From: Undibacterium paludis
GTDB taxonomy: Bacteria > Pseudomonadota > Gammaproteobacteria > Burkholderiales > Burkholderiaceae_D
Length of the DNA stretch: 64,000 bases
Reading direction: 5' to 3'
Assembly (NCBI RefSeq): GCF_022568815.1
Contig: NZ_JAKZHX010000015.1
Coordinates: 62,001-126,000 of the forward strand
In this document: positions 49,585-58,373 of the stretch, in pieces
Layout of the letters: every line of letters begins with the position of its first letter
How positions within the stretch are numbered: the first letter of the stretch is position 1
The notes under the pieces: generated by a model
Seen by the model: only the letters and a program-made list of their open reading frames with translations
What the model was told of the DNA's origin: nothing
The model's database searches: none
Translations under genes and position numbers: made by a program

Positions 49585-50442
49585 ATGTTGAAAACATTGA
49601 CTGTAAGATCGACCATGCGCGCGGGCCTGGCTGCGTTGGCAATGCTGGGGGCGGGGCTGAACCTGGCAAGTGCTGCCGGCAATATGGTGCCCGACTATGA
49701 AGTGAAGTTGCTGATGAACCCGAATGTGGTTCTTGATGCAGACCACAAACTCAAAAGCACAGTGCTCAGCACCTTCAATATGCCAACATCCGTAACCAAG
49801 ATGAATGTGCTGTTCATGGACACCAATGCCAGGGATATCTACAACAACACCTGGATAGCACGCCTACGCAAGACCGAAGGCGAGAGCAATTTTGAACTGA
49901 CTTACAAAAAACGCTATCCCATAGACAATGGCAATATCAGTGAAGCCCTGTATAAAGCCAGTGCAGATGGTTTTGATTCTTCAGAAAAGAATTATGAAGC
50001 CCAGATCGAATGGGGTTATCAAAAGAAAACCCTGAGTATTTCCAACACAAAGACGGACAGCAAGTCCGGTTATAGCGGTATGGACTTACCATCCAGCAGT
50101 GATTCGCGCAGCCTGCTTAAAAAGAATATTCCCGGCAAGATGGACAACTGGCAGTATAGCGGCTGGGGCAAATCCATGCTCGATAATTCACGCAAGTATG
50201 GTCCAATACTGGCCAAGCGCTCTGTCGGCACCTGGAGTGGTCAGAAACTGTACATCGAAGTCTGGCCCATATTGAACCAGGCGGGCACAGGTATTGAGTA
50301 CATCGTCGAAGCCTCTTTCAAGACCACGAGCGAAGCAACAGCGTCCGCCAAGCATGATGAACTGCAGGCTTACCTGATATCTCGTGGCTGGTTTGTGGCT
50401 GAGGATTCGCTCAAGACCCAGCTCATCATGGATCGCTATTGA
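49585..50442 (+). CDS. Exported CYTH-like (triphosphate tunnel) protein
   Basis: A 285-residue protein with a signal peptide (cleavage after ASAAG region, about residue 32). The mature N-terminus DYEVKLLM is a degenerate form of the ExExK signature of the CYTH/TTM fold. It is followed by YNNTWIARLRKTEGESNFELTYKKRY, the Arg-Leu-Arg and Lys-x-Arg strands that bind triphosphate in that fold, and later LYIEVWPI and EYIVEASFK. These match a tunnel metalloenzyme pattern, seldom described in exported proteins. GGAG lies 9 bp before the ATG. PHO-box-like control links it to phosphate. Its stop is 4 bp from the convergent ubiX stop. Catalytic activity is untested. Confidence 0.7.
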   Translation: MLKTLTVRSTMRAGLAALAMLGAGLNLASAAGNMVPDYEVKLLMNPNVVLDADHKLKSTVLSTFNMPTSVTKMNVLFMDTNARDIYNNTWIARLRKTEGESNFELTYKKRYPIDNGNISEALYKASADGFDSSEKNYEAQIEWGYQKKTLSISNTKTDSKSGYSGMDLPSSSDSRSLLKKNIPGKMDNWQYSGWGKSMLDNSRKYGPILAKRSVGTWSGQKLYIEVWPILNQAGTGIEYIVEASFKTTSEATASAKHDELQAYLISRGWFVAEDSLKTQLIMDRY

Positions 50443-50446
50443 TTGT

Positions 50447-51049
50447 TCAGGGGCTGTCTTTGATGCCTTGCCAGCGTGGCGTCAGGTCATGTGGCAAGGC
50501 AAACATGTCGAGGACGCGACCGACGGTATGGTCTACCATCTCAGCGATTGTCTGGGGGCGATGGTAAAAGCCTGGCAGGGGCGGGAAGATGACGCCGCCC
50601 ATTTCTGTCACGGCCGTCATATTGCGCAAATGGGCGAGGTTGAAGGGAGTTTCGCGCACCATCAATACCAGATGGCGACGTTCCTTCAGGACGACATCTG
50701 CAGCCCGGGTGATCAGGTTATCAGACAAGCCATGGGCGACGGCTGCCAGGGTTTTCATTGAACACGGCGCGATGATCATGCCGTCTGACAAAAACGAGCC
50801 ACTGGCAATGCTGGCGCCGACATCACGCACATTGTGCACCACATCGGCCAGGGCTTCGACATCCTTGCGCTTCAAGTCCATTTCCTGATACAGGTTCAGT
50901 ACCCCTGCTTCTGAAATCAACAAATGACTTTCCACATCGGGGATGTTGCGCAAGACTTCCAGCAGGCGTACGCCATAGACTGCACCAGTCGCGCCGGTGA
51001 TGGCGACGATCAGGCGTATGGCGCGTTTCGGTGTGCCTGCATCTGTCAT
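50447..51049 (-). CDS. ubiX: Flavin prenyltransferase UbiX
   Basis: A 200-residue flavoprotein that makes prenyl-FMN for the UbiD decarboxylase in ubiquinone synthesis. The motifs LIVAITGATGAVYGVRLLEVL, GASIASGSFLSDGMIIAPCSMKTLAAVAHGLSDNLITRAADVVLKERR and LVLMVRETPFNLAHLRNM are diagnostic. It is translated after grxD with a 7-bp gap, so both are probably one operon. Confidence 0.95.
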   Translation of the reverse strand: MTDAGTPKRAIRLIVAITGATGAVYGVRLLEVLRNIPDVESHLLISEAGVLNLYQEMDLKRKDVEALADVVHNVRDVGASIASGSFLSDGMIIAPCSMKTLAAVAHGLSDNLITRAADVVLKERRHLVLMVRETPFNLAHLRNMTAVTEMGGVIFPPLPGFYHRPQTIAEMVDHTVGRVLDMFALPHDLTPRWQGIKDSP

Positions 51050-51056
51050 GCGCTTC

Positions 51057-51368
51057 TTAGTCTTTCAGCAAGGCTTGCAGTTCGCCGCTTTCAAACATTT
51101 CATTCATGATGTCGGAGCCGCCGATGAATTCGCCTTTGACATACAGTTGTGGGATGGTAGGCCAGTTGGAATAATCCTTGATACCCTGACGCACTTCCGG
51201 GTCTTCCAGCACATTGATGGTCACCAGGTTTTGCACACCGCTGGCTTTCAACACCTGTACTGCACGGCCAGAAAAGCCGCATTGCGGGAACTGGGCAGTT
51301 CCCTTCATGAACAGGACAACAGGGTTTCCGGTTACGGTTTCTTTGATCCAGCTTTGAACGTCGCTCAT
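51057..51368 (-). CDS. grxD: Monothiol glutaredoxin, Grx4 type
   Basis: A 103-residue CGFS glutaredoxin: [48 protein letters not shown]. These carry a 2Fe-2S cluster shared with BolA partners; an IbaG gene lies at 23647-23883. I chose ATG 51368 with AAGGAAG before it; the longer frame is not supported. It precedes ubiX. Confidence 0.95.
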   Translation of the reverse strand: MSDVQSWIKETVTGNPVVLFMKGTAQFPQCGFSGRAVQVLKASGVQNLVTINVLEDPEVRQGIKDYSNWPTIPQLYVKGEFIGGSDIMNEMFESGELQALLKD

Positions 51369-51681
51369 GGCTATCTTCCTTAAAATACTTGAATTGCGAA
51401 TACCTGCATTATAGAGGAAAGCGGCGCTGCCTGCCCCTGCTATAGCCGGGCTAGCGCTGCTTCTGACGTGTTGCGATGCGTCATAGCCGGGTAACAATCC
51501 ACCTCTAGGATGACGCATCCGTAAAGACATGCGAAAAAATCCCCAAACTATCAGACGTCTGGCGATGTTTTATTGCTTAAATATCAATTGTCATTAAAGA
51601 TATTTTTGCACATGTTTTAAATCAAACCACAGAGCTGAGCAGGCGTCCCCTGTACGCCCGGGCTTTTTTTCATCGAACTGT
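51369..51681. other. Divergent region between grxD and the siderophore-type receptor
   Basis: A 313-bp region. GATGCGTCAT (51475-51484) and ATGACGCATC (51510-51519) form a perfect 10-bp inverted repeat across 25 bp. AAATATCAATTGTCATT (51579-51595) is AT-rich and faintly Fur-like. GGCGT/ACGCC (51642-51658) with T's at 51664-51670 ends 12 bp before the receptor start. None is certain. Confidence 0.4.
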
Positions 51682-53826
51682 ATGCACACTACTTTCACGA
51701 CTTCCACAATACTTCGCTTTGGCAAACTGCACACCGCTTTGATGAGCGCCGGCTTGTGTGCAGGGGTCTGGCAAATCCCCGCAGCCTGTGCGGCAACAGA
51801 AGCTGACAATATGAGCAGCTCCGGCTTGTCTCAAGTGGTGATCAAGGCGACGGTAGAAAAAAAGAAGCTCGGTGACAATGTCAGCAGTGGCGTGCTGGGC
51901 CGCCGGTCTGAACTCGATACACCATTTTCCACCAAGGCCGTCAGCAGCGATGAAATTGAAGACAGGCTGGCCACCAGTATTTCTGAAGTCATGAAGTACG
52001 ATGCTTCGGTCACTGCCATCAGCCCGCCTATCAGTACCCATCCGGCCACCATACAGATGCGGGGCCTGCGCCTGGATGATCTGAATGGCTACAAGATTGA
52101 TGGCCTGGCCAATATCAATCGTGGCACCGAGATGCCGCTGGAAATGTTTGAAAGCATAGAAGCGCTGAAGGGTTTGTCCGGCTTTATGTACGGTTTTGGC
52201 TCGCCTGGCGGCATCATCAACTACGTCAGCAAACGTCCGACAACAGAAAAAAGTTTCAGTGCTGCCCTTGGCTACCAGCAGGGCGGGGCAATCAAGGAAC
52301 ATATAGATGCTGGCGGCCGTCTTGGCGAAAGTGAACGTTTTGGCTATCGCCTCAACATGCTGCATGAAGATGGTGGAGTGGCTGAAGAAAGCGGTACGGT
52401 CAATCGTAACGCCCTGGGTCTGAATCTCGATTTCCGTGTCAATTCCAGCCTGCTCATCAACCTGAATGGCATCTACCAAAAACGCAAGACCGTCGGTGGC
52501 ACGGATGTCATTACCAGCACCTTGTATGCATTGCCACAGCCAATCAGCGGCGATACGCGGCTGCATAGCGAAGGCGCTGGCAGTGATGTGGATTACAAAC
52601 TCGCGACCCTGGGTGTAACGTATCTGCTGGTGCCAGACTGGACGGTCAGTATCGCGTATCGCGGCTCTGATTCAACACGCATCTACAAGAAAGACCAGTA
52701 TTACCTGAGCAGCGACAGCGGCAACTACCGCGACCGCGTGACCTCGGAATACCATGGCTATCAATTTTCGCAAGTACAGGCCGGGCTGGAAGGCAGGTTC
52801 ATCTCGGGCTTCCTGCAACACCAGATCACTGCCGGCGTCATGACGCAGGAACTGACATCGACTTCATCCGTCGTCACGCCCAAAGTCTATCTGGGGACCG
52901 GTAACCTGTATGCGCCGACCATCATTTCCGTGTATGGCACCAACTACAGCGGCGGTACTTATGAAGATGAAAAAACCAAGCAGGACGCCGTGTTTGCCAG
53001 CGACACGATCAGGTTTAATGACAACTGGTCCTTGCTGACCGGCTTGCGCTATACCCAATTCAGAGATACTGCTTACACGACAAAAAATACCGTTGCTGCA
53101 GCTTATGCAGCCAACAAGAGTACGCCCACGCTGGCCTTGATGTACAAACCTGCAGCCGATACCACCGTGTATGGCAGTTACGTCGAAGCCCTGGAACAAA
53201 GCGCCAGTGCGCCCAGCTCAACCGTCAATGCCAACCAGACTTTTGCTCCCCTGAAGAGCAAGCAAACTGAAATAGGCATCAAGACCGAACGCAGTTCGTG
53301 GAATGCCAGCGCATCATTGTTCCGTATCGAACGTGCCGCCCAGTACACGAATAGCGCCAATTATTTTGTCCAGGATGGCCGCAGTCTTTACCAGGGCCTG
53401 GAATTTAATACGGTCATCCAGGCAGCGAAAAACCTGTCGATTGAAGGCGGTCTCATGCTGCTGGACGCTACGCTAAAAGACGCGTTGCCCGCCGTCACCG
53501 GCAAGAATGCCGTCGGCGCACCCAGGAAACAGGTTTCCATCCAAATGACCTGGCGCCCCGAAGTCCTGCCTGGCCTTGCCCTGCATGCCGGCACGCAATA
53601 CCTGGGTGAACTGGCGATGGATGCTGCCAATGTGCATACGCTGTCAGCGTATAGCCTGTTTGATGCAGGGTTTAATTATCGTGCAAGAATGGGCGGTAAA
53701 ATGGTCAGCATACGTGGCAATATTTCGAATATTGCCAATCGCAAATACTGGACCTATTACCAGGAAAACTATCTGAACGTTGGTTCACCGCGCACAGCAA
53801 GTGTGAATGTCAGGATAGATTTCTAA
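51682..53826 (+). CDS. TonB-dependent siderophore-type receptor
   Basis: A 714-residue receptor of the FhuA/FoxA group. After the signal peptide (about residue 38) the plug carries DTPFSTKAVSSDEIEDRLATSISEV, IQMRGLRLDDLNGYKIDG, and SGFMYGFGSPGGIINYVSKRP. The barrel ends in NVRIDF with a C-terminal Phe, as needed for insertion by the Bam complex. There is no N-terminal STN signalling domain, so no sigma-factor relay is expected. A MINPP-type phosphatase gene follows, with a terminator between. Substrate could be a ferric siderophore or ferric inositol phosphate. Confidence 0.9.
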   Translation: MHTTFTTSTILRFGKLHTALMSAGLCAGVWQIPAACAATEADNMSSSGLSQVVIKATVEKKKLGDNVSSGVLGRRSELDTPFSTKAVSSDEIEDRLATSISEVMKYDASVTAISPPISTHPATIQMRGLRLDDLNGYKIDGLANINRGTEMPLEMFESIEALKGLSGFMYGFGSPGGIINYVSKRPTTEKSFSAALGYQQGGAIKEHIDAGGRLGESERFGYRLNMLHEDGGVAEESGTVNRNALGLNLDFRVNSSLLINLNGIYQKRKTVGGTDVITSTLYALPQPISGDTRLHSEGAGSDVDYKLATLGVTYLLVPDWTVSIAYRGSDSTRIYKKDQYYLSSDSGNYRDRVTSEYHGYQFSQVQAGLEGRFISGFLQHQITAGVMTQELTSTSSVVTPKVYLGTGNLYAPTIISVYGTNYSGGTYEDEKTKQDAVFASDTIRFNDNWSLLTGLRYTQFRDTAYTTKNTVAAAYAANKSTPTLALMYKPAADTTVYGSYVEALEQSASAPSSTVNANQTFAPLKSKQTEIGIKTERSSWNASASLFRIERAAQYTNSANYFVQDGRSLYQGLEFNTVIQAAKNLSIEGGLMLLDATLKDALPAVTGKNAVGAPRKQVSIQMTWRPEVLPGLALHAGTQYLGELAMDAANVHTLSAYSLFDAGFNYRARMGGKMVSIRGNISNIANRKYWTYYQENYLNVGSPRTASVNVRIDF

Positions 53827-53886
53827 GAACCTGTATACGATCTTATCCCGCTGACGCACGCTTGCTACAGATCGTAAATTTTATCG

Positions 53887-53915
53887 GGCAGCTGCTTCAG
53901 GCAGTTGCCTTTTTT
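53887..53915 (+). terminator. Terminator between receptor and phosphatase genes
   Basis: GGCAGCTGC and GCAGTTGCC form a 9-bp stem with one G-U pair and a 5-nt loop, followed by six T's. It ends only 14 bp before the phosphatase ATG, leaving little room for a separate promoter. Confidence 0.7.
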
Positions 53916-53929
53916 GATTGAACTAGCTG

Positions 53930-55555
53930 ATGATGAAATCTGCACCCTTCAAGCCGCTTTTATTACTCGTCTGTCTATTGTCATGCTCTGTCAATGCTGC
54001 AACGACAAATGCCCCCGTTGCTGAACCGGCAGTGGAGCGACACTATCATACCAAGACCCCTTATCAGCCGCAGCAGGCAATGAGCAGTTACCAGCTTGTA
54101 CCTGCTGGGTATACCGCCGTGTACACGCAGATGCTGGCAAGACATGGATCACGCGGACTGACTGGCATGAAATCAGACCTGGCTTTTTATAATCTGTGGT
54201 CACAGGCACAAAAGGCGGATGCACTGACTGACCTGGGCAAGGAGCTGGGGCCTGACATACTGAAGCTGATGCAGGCCAATTTTTTATTGGGTTATGCCGT
54301 GCCCGGTATCAGCAAACCAGGTTATGGCAACGAAACCCGGCAAGGAATAGATGAGCATACAGAGCTGGCGCGCCGCATGCATGAGCGCCTGACAGGTTTG
54401 TTCCAGACTGCATCGCATGTAAGTGCTGATAACGCCAGTCCGAGAAAGATACTGGTACTGACCTCCGGCAAGGACCGTGCCGTCGACAGCGGTTATTTTT
54501 TTACGCAATCCCTGCTCAGGCAACAGCCGGGTTTGCAGGCGTCGATTGTGTATCCCGCTTCACTGACACCAAGGGAAGACAAGCGTCCTCAATCAAGGCA
54601 GCCCGGTACAGACAGATTCCTGCTGTATTTCCACAAGCTAAGCGGCACACAGGATAAGGTGACTGATGCATCGGACCCGCTATATCCGACCTATGCTGCC
54701 AGTCAGGCTTATCAAAGCTATCTGAAGAGCCGGGAATTGCAAGCGCAGGAAGCACAGATACTGTCCCAGCCTTCGCTGGCAACTGCGGCGCATGCGGTGC
54801 TGGCACGGCTGTTCCATACCGGCTTTATCACTGAGCTGGAGCAGGGACGTATCAAGGCGGGCAACACAGGCACTTACAGTTTTACCAGCGAAGATGGTAA
54901 ATTCTCCAACCAGCTTACCGGGGATGGCGAGACAGAAATCAGGTCGCCGGTTGAAGCTGCCCTGGCGCTGTACGAGTTGTATAGTGCCGCTTCCAATATG
55001 CAGGTGGAACTGGCCCGCCTGTCTTCGGGTAAATTCACTGCTTACATGCCGTCAGAGCAGGCCAGGGTTTTTGCTGCAGCCGATGATGCCATCAGCTTTT
55101 ACAGCAAGGGGCCAGGCACAGTGGAAAACGCCGATATCACTTTCCGTATGGCCGGCATCTTGCTGGCAGATTTTTTCAGAGAAACCGATGCCATCGCCAG
55201 TGGCGATCTCTCCCATCTGGCCAAGCTCAGGTTCGCTCATGCCGAGATCATGATACCCATGGCCAGCTTGCTCGGTATCGAAGGCATGTCAACGCAACAG
55301 CCGCGTAGTATGTTGTACCAGTACAGTAACAACGCATGGCGCGGTGAGCAGGTGGCGCCCATGGCTGCCAATATACAGTGGGATGTCTATGCCAACAAAC
55401 AGGGACAGACCCTGGTCAGGATGCTGTATAACGAGCGCGAAACCGCATTCAGACGCGATTGCGATGCAGCGAGAATTTCACCGGACAGTTATTTCTATGA
55501 CTATGGGCGTTTGAAAAATTGTTACCAGCAACGGATTTCTGTGTTGAAGAATTGA
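53930..55555 (+). CDS. Exported histidine phosphatase, MINPP-like (possible phytase)
   Basis: A 541-residue exported protein of the branch-2 histidine phosphatases. The catalytic loop is MLARHGSRG (RHG, near residue 70). The proton donor region is FAHAEIMIP; HAE instead of HD is the pattern of multiple inositol polyphosphate phosphatases (MINPP), as I know them, rather than of acid phosphatases. The signal peptide ends near SVNAAT. The likely reaction is stepwise dephosphorylation of inositol phosphates in the periplasm. Two ATGs (53930, 53933) are possible. It lies behind a TonB receptor, with a terminator between, and ahead of the sigma-54 activator gene. Confidence 0.8.
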   Translation: MMKSAPFKPLLLLVCLLSCSVNAATTNAPVAEPAVERHYHTKTPYQPQQAMSSYQLVPAGYTAVYTQMLARHGSRGLTGMKSDLAFYNLWSQAQKADALTDLGKELGPDILKLMQANFLLGYAVPGISKPGYGNETRQGIDEHTELARRMHERLTGLFQTASHVSADNASPRKILVLTSGKDRAVDSGYFFTQSLLRQQPGLQASIVYPASLTPREDKRPQSRQPGTDRFLLYFHKLSGTQDKVTDASDPLYPTYAASQAYQSYLKSRELQAQEAQILSQPSLATAAHAVLARLFHTGFITELEQGRIKAGNTGTYSFTSEDGKFSNQLTGDGETEIRSPVEAALALYELYSAASNMQVELARLSSGKFTAYMPSEQARVFAAADDAISFYSKGPGTVENADITFRMAGILLADFFRETDAIASGDLSHLAKLRFAHAEIMIPMASLLGIEGMSTQQPRSMLYQYSNNAWRGEQVAPMAANIQWDVYANKQGQTLVRMLYNERETAFRRDCDAARISPDSYFYDYGRLKNCYQQRISVLKN

Positions 55556-55667
55556 AAAATAAGCAATGGCATCTGTAGCAAGCTGACACAATATATCCGG
55601 CAGAGCCCTTTTCAAGGGTGTAACATGTGGTCAAAAGAAAAAGATGACATGTTGCAGGAGGCAGGCA

Positions 55668-57593
55668 ATGCAGATGCGGAATACATCATTTTCACCGGAA
55701 TCGACCCAGCATGAGTCTGGCGTGATTCCTGCTTTATCAGACATCATGATAGAACAGGCACATCAGCGTTCAGCAGCCTATGGCATACCCCGTAGTGCCA
55801 CGCCCGACTATGGCCCGCTGGGCAAGGGTGACCTGAAACAATTGCTGGAACAAAACCGGGTCTTGTACCAGCATGCCGTACCCGTCATGGAAACCCTGTA
55901 CGAGCAAATCATCAATACTCACAATATGGTGATATTGACGGACGTGAACGGTCTCATCGTTCATACCCTGGGTGACGCTGATTTTCTCGAAAAAGCTGAT
56001 CGCGTTGCACTGAGCCCTGGCGTTGCCTGGTCAGAAAACAGCAAGGGCACAAATGCCATAGGTACGGCGATTGCCGAAAAAACACCGACCATCGTGCATG
56101 CCGACCAGCATTACCTTGAGGCCAATAGCTTCCTGACCTGTTCTGCATCCCCGATTTTTGATGTCACGGGCAATGTCATCGGTGTGCTGGATGTTACTGG
56201 TGACCAGCATAATTTCCACAAGCACACCATGGCCCTGGTGCGCATGTCGGCGCAGATGATAGAAAACCAGTTGTTTGCTTCTTCTTTTCAGGATGCCATC
56301 AAACTGAGTTTTCACAGTCGTCCTGAATTTTTGGGCACACTGATGGAAGGCATCGCCTGCTTTGACAGCGATGGCCGCTTTCTATCGGCCAGCCGCAGCG
56401 GCTTGTTCCAACTGGGATTACCGCTGTCTGCCTTGCAGACACATACCTTCAGTTCCTTATTCGGTTTACCGGTGTCAGCACTGCACGAACATTATCGTAC
56501 CGCGACACCGGGTTTGCTGACGCTCTGCCTGCATAATGGCGTGCGTGTGTATGCCAGAAGTCAGAGCCTCAAGCGACCTTCCGCCGCAGCCAGGCATGTG
56601 CTGGACAATGCGCGCGAACCTCAGATGGCAGAAACCAAATCCAAGCTGTCCAGCCTGCATTATCTCGATACCGGTGATGAGCAACTTGCCCGTGCCATCG
56701 ATAAGCTCAAACGTGTCATCGGTCGTGATATCTCGATACTGGTGACGGGCGAGACCGGCACAGGCAAGGAATTGCTGGCCCAGGCCGTGCACAATGATTC
56801 ACCGCGTAAAGCAGGCCCCTTCGTTGCCGTGAATTGTGCGTCCATACCAGAAACCCTGATTGAATCTGAATTATTCGGCTATGAAGATGGTGCATTCACC
56901 GGCGCTCGCAAGAAGGGCAATATAGGCAAGATCCTGCAGGCGAATGGCGGCACGCTGTTTCTCGATGAAATCGGTGACATGCCCCTGAATTTGCAAGCCC
57001 GTTTGCTGCGGGTCTTGCAGGAACGCATGGTGACACCGCTGGGCAGCAGCAAATCCATCCCCGTCAACCTCGCCCTGATCTGCGCCACCAACCGTAACCT
57101 GCGCGATATGATAGGCAAAGGCGAATTCCGTGATGACCTGTATTACCGCCTGAATGGTCTGGTGGTGCGCCTGCCGCCACTGCGCGAGCGTACAGACCTC
57201 GATGTCGTCATTGCCAAAGTCCTGGCGACAGAAAGCGAAGGCAGACAATACAGGATTGCTCCTGCAGTCATGCAGCTATTCCATGCCCATGGCTGGCCTG
57301 GTAACTTCCGTCAATTGACGAATCTCTTGCGTACCGCCATCGTCATGACAGACTCCGATATGGAAATTCGGCTCGAACATTTGCCTGAGGATTTTCTCGA
57401 AGACATGGAGGTAGCACCTGCGCCAGTCACCATCGCTGTGACTCAGACATCAGCCAGTCTGGAGGCATTGGAAGTCGAAGCAATACAGCAGGCGCTGCAA
57501 CAGCACCAGGGTAATGTTTCTGCAGCGGCCAAAACCCTGGGTGTATCGCGCAATACAATTTACCGCAAGCTGGCGGTTTTGAAGAGTGATTGA
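55668..57593 (+). CDS. Sigma-54-dependent activator, AcoR-like
   Basis: A 641-residue enhancer-binding protein. The N-terminal part contains a GAF sensor (about residues 75-210, LTDVNGLIVHTLGDADFLEKA, GTNAIGTAIAEK). The AAA+ domain has Walker A GETGTGKE, the sigma-54 contact loop GAFTGA, and Walker B LFLDEIGDMP. The C-terminal Fis-type helix-turn-helix is GNVSAAAKTLGVSRNTIYRKL. AGGAGG lies 7 bp before ATG 55668; an in-frame ATG at 55644 is less likely. It converges on the DUF779 gene. It very likely activates the aldehyde dehydrogenase gene, which has a sigma-54 promoter and a palindrome upstream. Confidence 0.92.
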   Translation: MQMRNTSFSPESTQHESGVIPALSDIMIEQAHQRSAAYGIPRSATPDYGPLGKGDLKQLLEQNRVLYQHAVPVMETLYEQIINTHNMVILTDVNGLIVHTLGDADFLEKADRVALSPGVAWSENSKGTNAIGTAIAEKTPTIVHADQHYLEANSFLTCSASPIFDVTGNVIGVLDVTGDQHNFHKHTMALVRMSAQMIENQLFASSFQDAIKLSFHSRPEFLGTLMEGIACFDSDGRFLSASRSGLFQLGLPLSALQTHTFSSLFGLPVSALHEHYRTATPGLLTLCLHNGVRVYARSQSLKRPSAAARHVLDNAREPQMAETKSKLSSLHYLDTGDEQLARAIDKLKRVIGRDISILVTGETGTGKELLAQAVHNDSPRKAGPFVAVNCASIPETLIESELFGYEDGAFTGARKKGNIGKILQANGGTLFLDEIGDMPLNLQARLLRVLQERMVTPLGSSKSIPVNLALICATNRNLRDMIGKGEFRDDLYYRLNGLVVRLPPLRERTDLDVVIAKVLATESEGRQYRIAPAVMQLFHAHGWPGNFRQLTNLLRTAIVMTDSDMEIRLEHLPEDFLEDMEVAPAPVTIAVTQTSASLEALEVEAIQQALQQHQGNVSAAAKTLGVSRNTIYRKLAVLKSD

Positions 57594-57983
57594 TCAAGCT
57601 TGCGGGCCGTGCAAAACAGCAGTACCCAGCAAATCATTTTCTTCATCCGTGAACAGACGCGAGCGAGTAAGAAAGCGCTTGCCCGTGCCATTGTCGAGTG
57701 AAAACATGCCACCCATGCCCGCCACGACATCAATGATCAATTGCGTGTGCCGCCAGTATTCAAATTGGTTGCTGTCCATATAAAACGGCGTGCCATCCAG
57801 ATCACCGAGATACACATCGGCATCGCCTATGCCATATTCATTCCTGGCATAACACAGGGGCGAACTGCCATCGCAGCAGCCGCCGGACTGAAAAAATAGT
57901 AGCGGGCCGTATTTGCTTTGCAGCGCACTGATAAATTCCATTGCGGCGGGTGTGGCGGTGACGCGGGCGGGGGTGGTAGTCAT
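57594..57983 (-). CDS. DUF779 family protein
   Basis: A 129-residue protein with SGGCCDGSSPLCYAR near the N-terminus and GDADVYLGDLDGTPFYMD. DUF779 genes are often next to aldehyde dehydrogenases, and here one follows upstream on the same strand, though two repeat elements separate them. The cysteine cluster suggests metal or redox function; the role is unknown. Its stop abuts the activator's stop with no gap. Confidence 0.88.
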   Translation of the reverse strand: MTTTPARVTATPAAMEFISALQSKYGPLLFFQSGGCCDGSSPLCYARNEYGIGDADVYLGDLDGTPFYMDSNQFEYWRHTQLIIDVVAGMGGMFSLDNGTGKRFLTRSRLFTDEENDLLGTAVLHGPQA

Positions 57984-58021
57984 TTTGATTGCATTGGTCG
58001 TTTTTCGTTAAAACCAAAAGG

Positions 58022-58259
58022 CTCACCACAGAGACACGGAGACACAGAGAAGAGCAAGAGAAAACCTGAAATGATGGATTTTTAATTTCATCTCTGCGTT
58101 TCATTTCTGTTGATGCGTAGAGAAGTCACTGGGACTTGCTTTGACTTTCTCCTGTTTTTCTCTGTGGTGCAGCAGGGAATTCAAATAGCATGGCTACTTG
58201 CCTGTGGAACGAAGGCGGCATGCAGGCCGCCTTTCCTTCCTCTGTGCCTCTGTGGTGAG
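58022..58259. repeat. Inverted-repeat structure with CACAGAG arms
   Basis: The left arm starts CTCACCACAGAG (58022-58033) and the right arm ends CTCTGTGGTGAG (58248-58259); over 21 bp the arms agree at 18 positions. A third copy CTCTGTGGTG is at 58160-58169. Inside lies AAGGCGGC...GCCGCCTT (58212-58233), an 8-bp hairpin. No coding capacity. It looks like a mobile or repeat-derived insertion between DUF779 and the dehydrogenase gene. Confidence 0.6.
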
Positions 58260-58274
58260 AGGTTTTGAACTTAA

Positions 58275-58363
58275 GGAACCTCTGATTAAGTCCAGTACAC
58301 CATTTGTAAGTTATTGATTTTTCGAGCATTAATTTTACGATTTTGGACTTAATCAGAGATGCC
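58275..58363. mobile_element. Miniature inverted-repeat element (MITE-like)
   Basis: An 89-bp element with 19-bp terminal repeats GGAACCTCTGATTAAGTCC and (right end, reverse complement) GGCATCTCTGATTAAGTCC, matching at 17 of 19 positions. TTAA flanks both ends (58271-58274 and 58364-58367) as a possible target duplication. It has no transposase gene. It lies directly behind the aldehyde dehydrogenase stop. The ends recall IS5-type elements, which I cannot confirm. Confidence 0.75.
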
Positions 58364-58373
58364 TTAATGAATA

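Noticed and set aside
51642..51670. Hairpin and T-run before the receptor at 51682, as a riboswitch expression platform
   Set aside because: The stem is only 5 bp, the T-run is separated from it by 5 nt, and no conserved aptamer is visible upstream.
58126..58329. Short open frame with an HRGTE-like peptide
   Set aside because: It arises from the CACAGAG repeats and is a typical spurious translation of such repeats.
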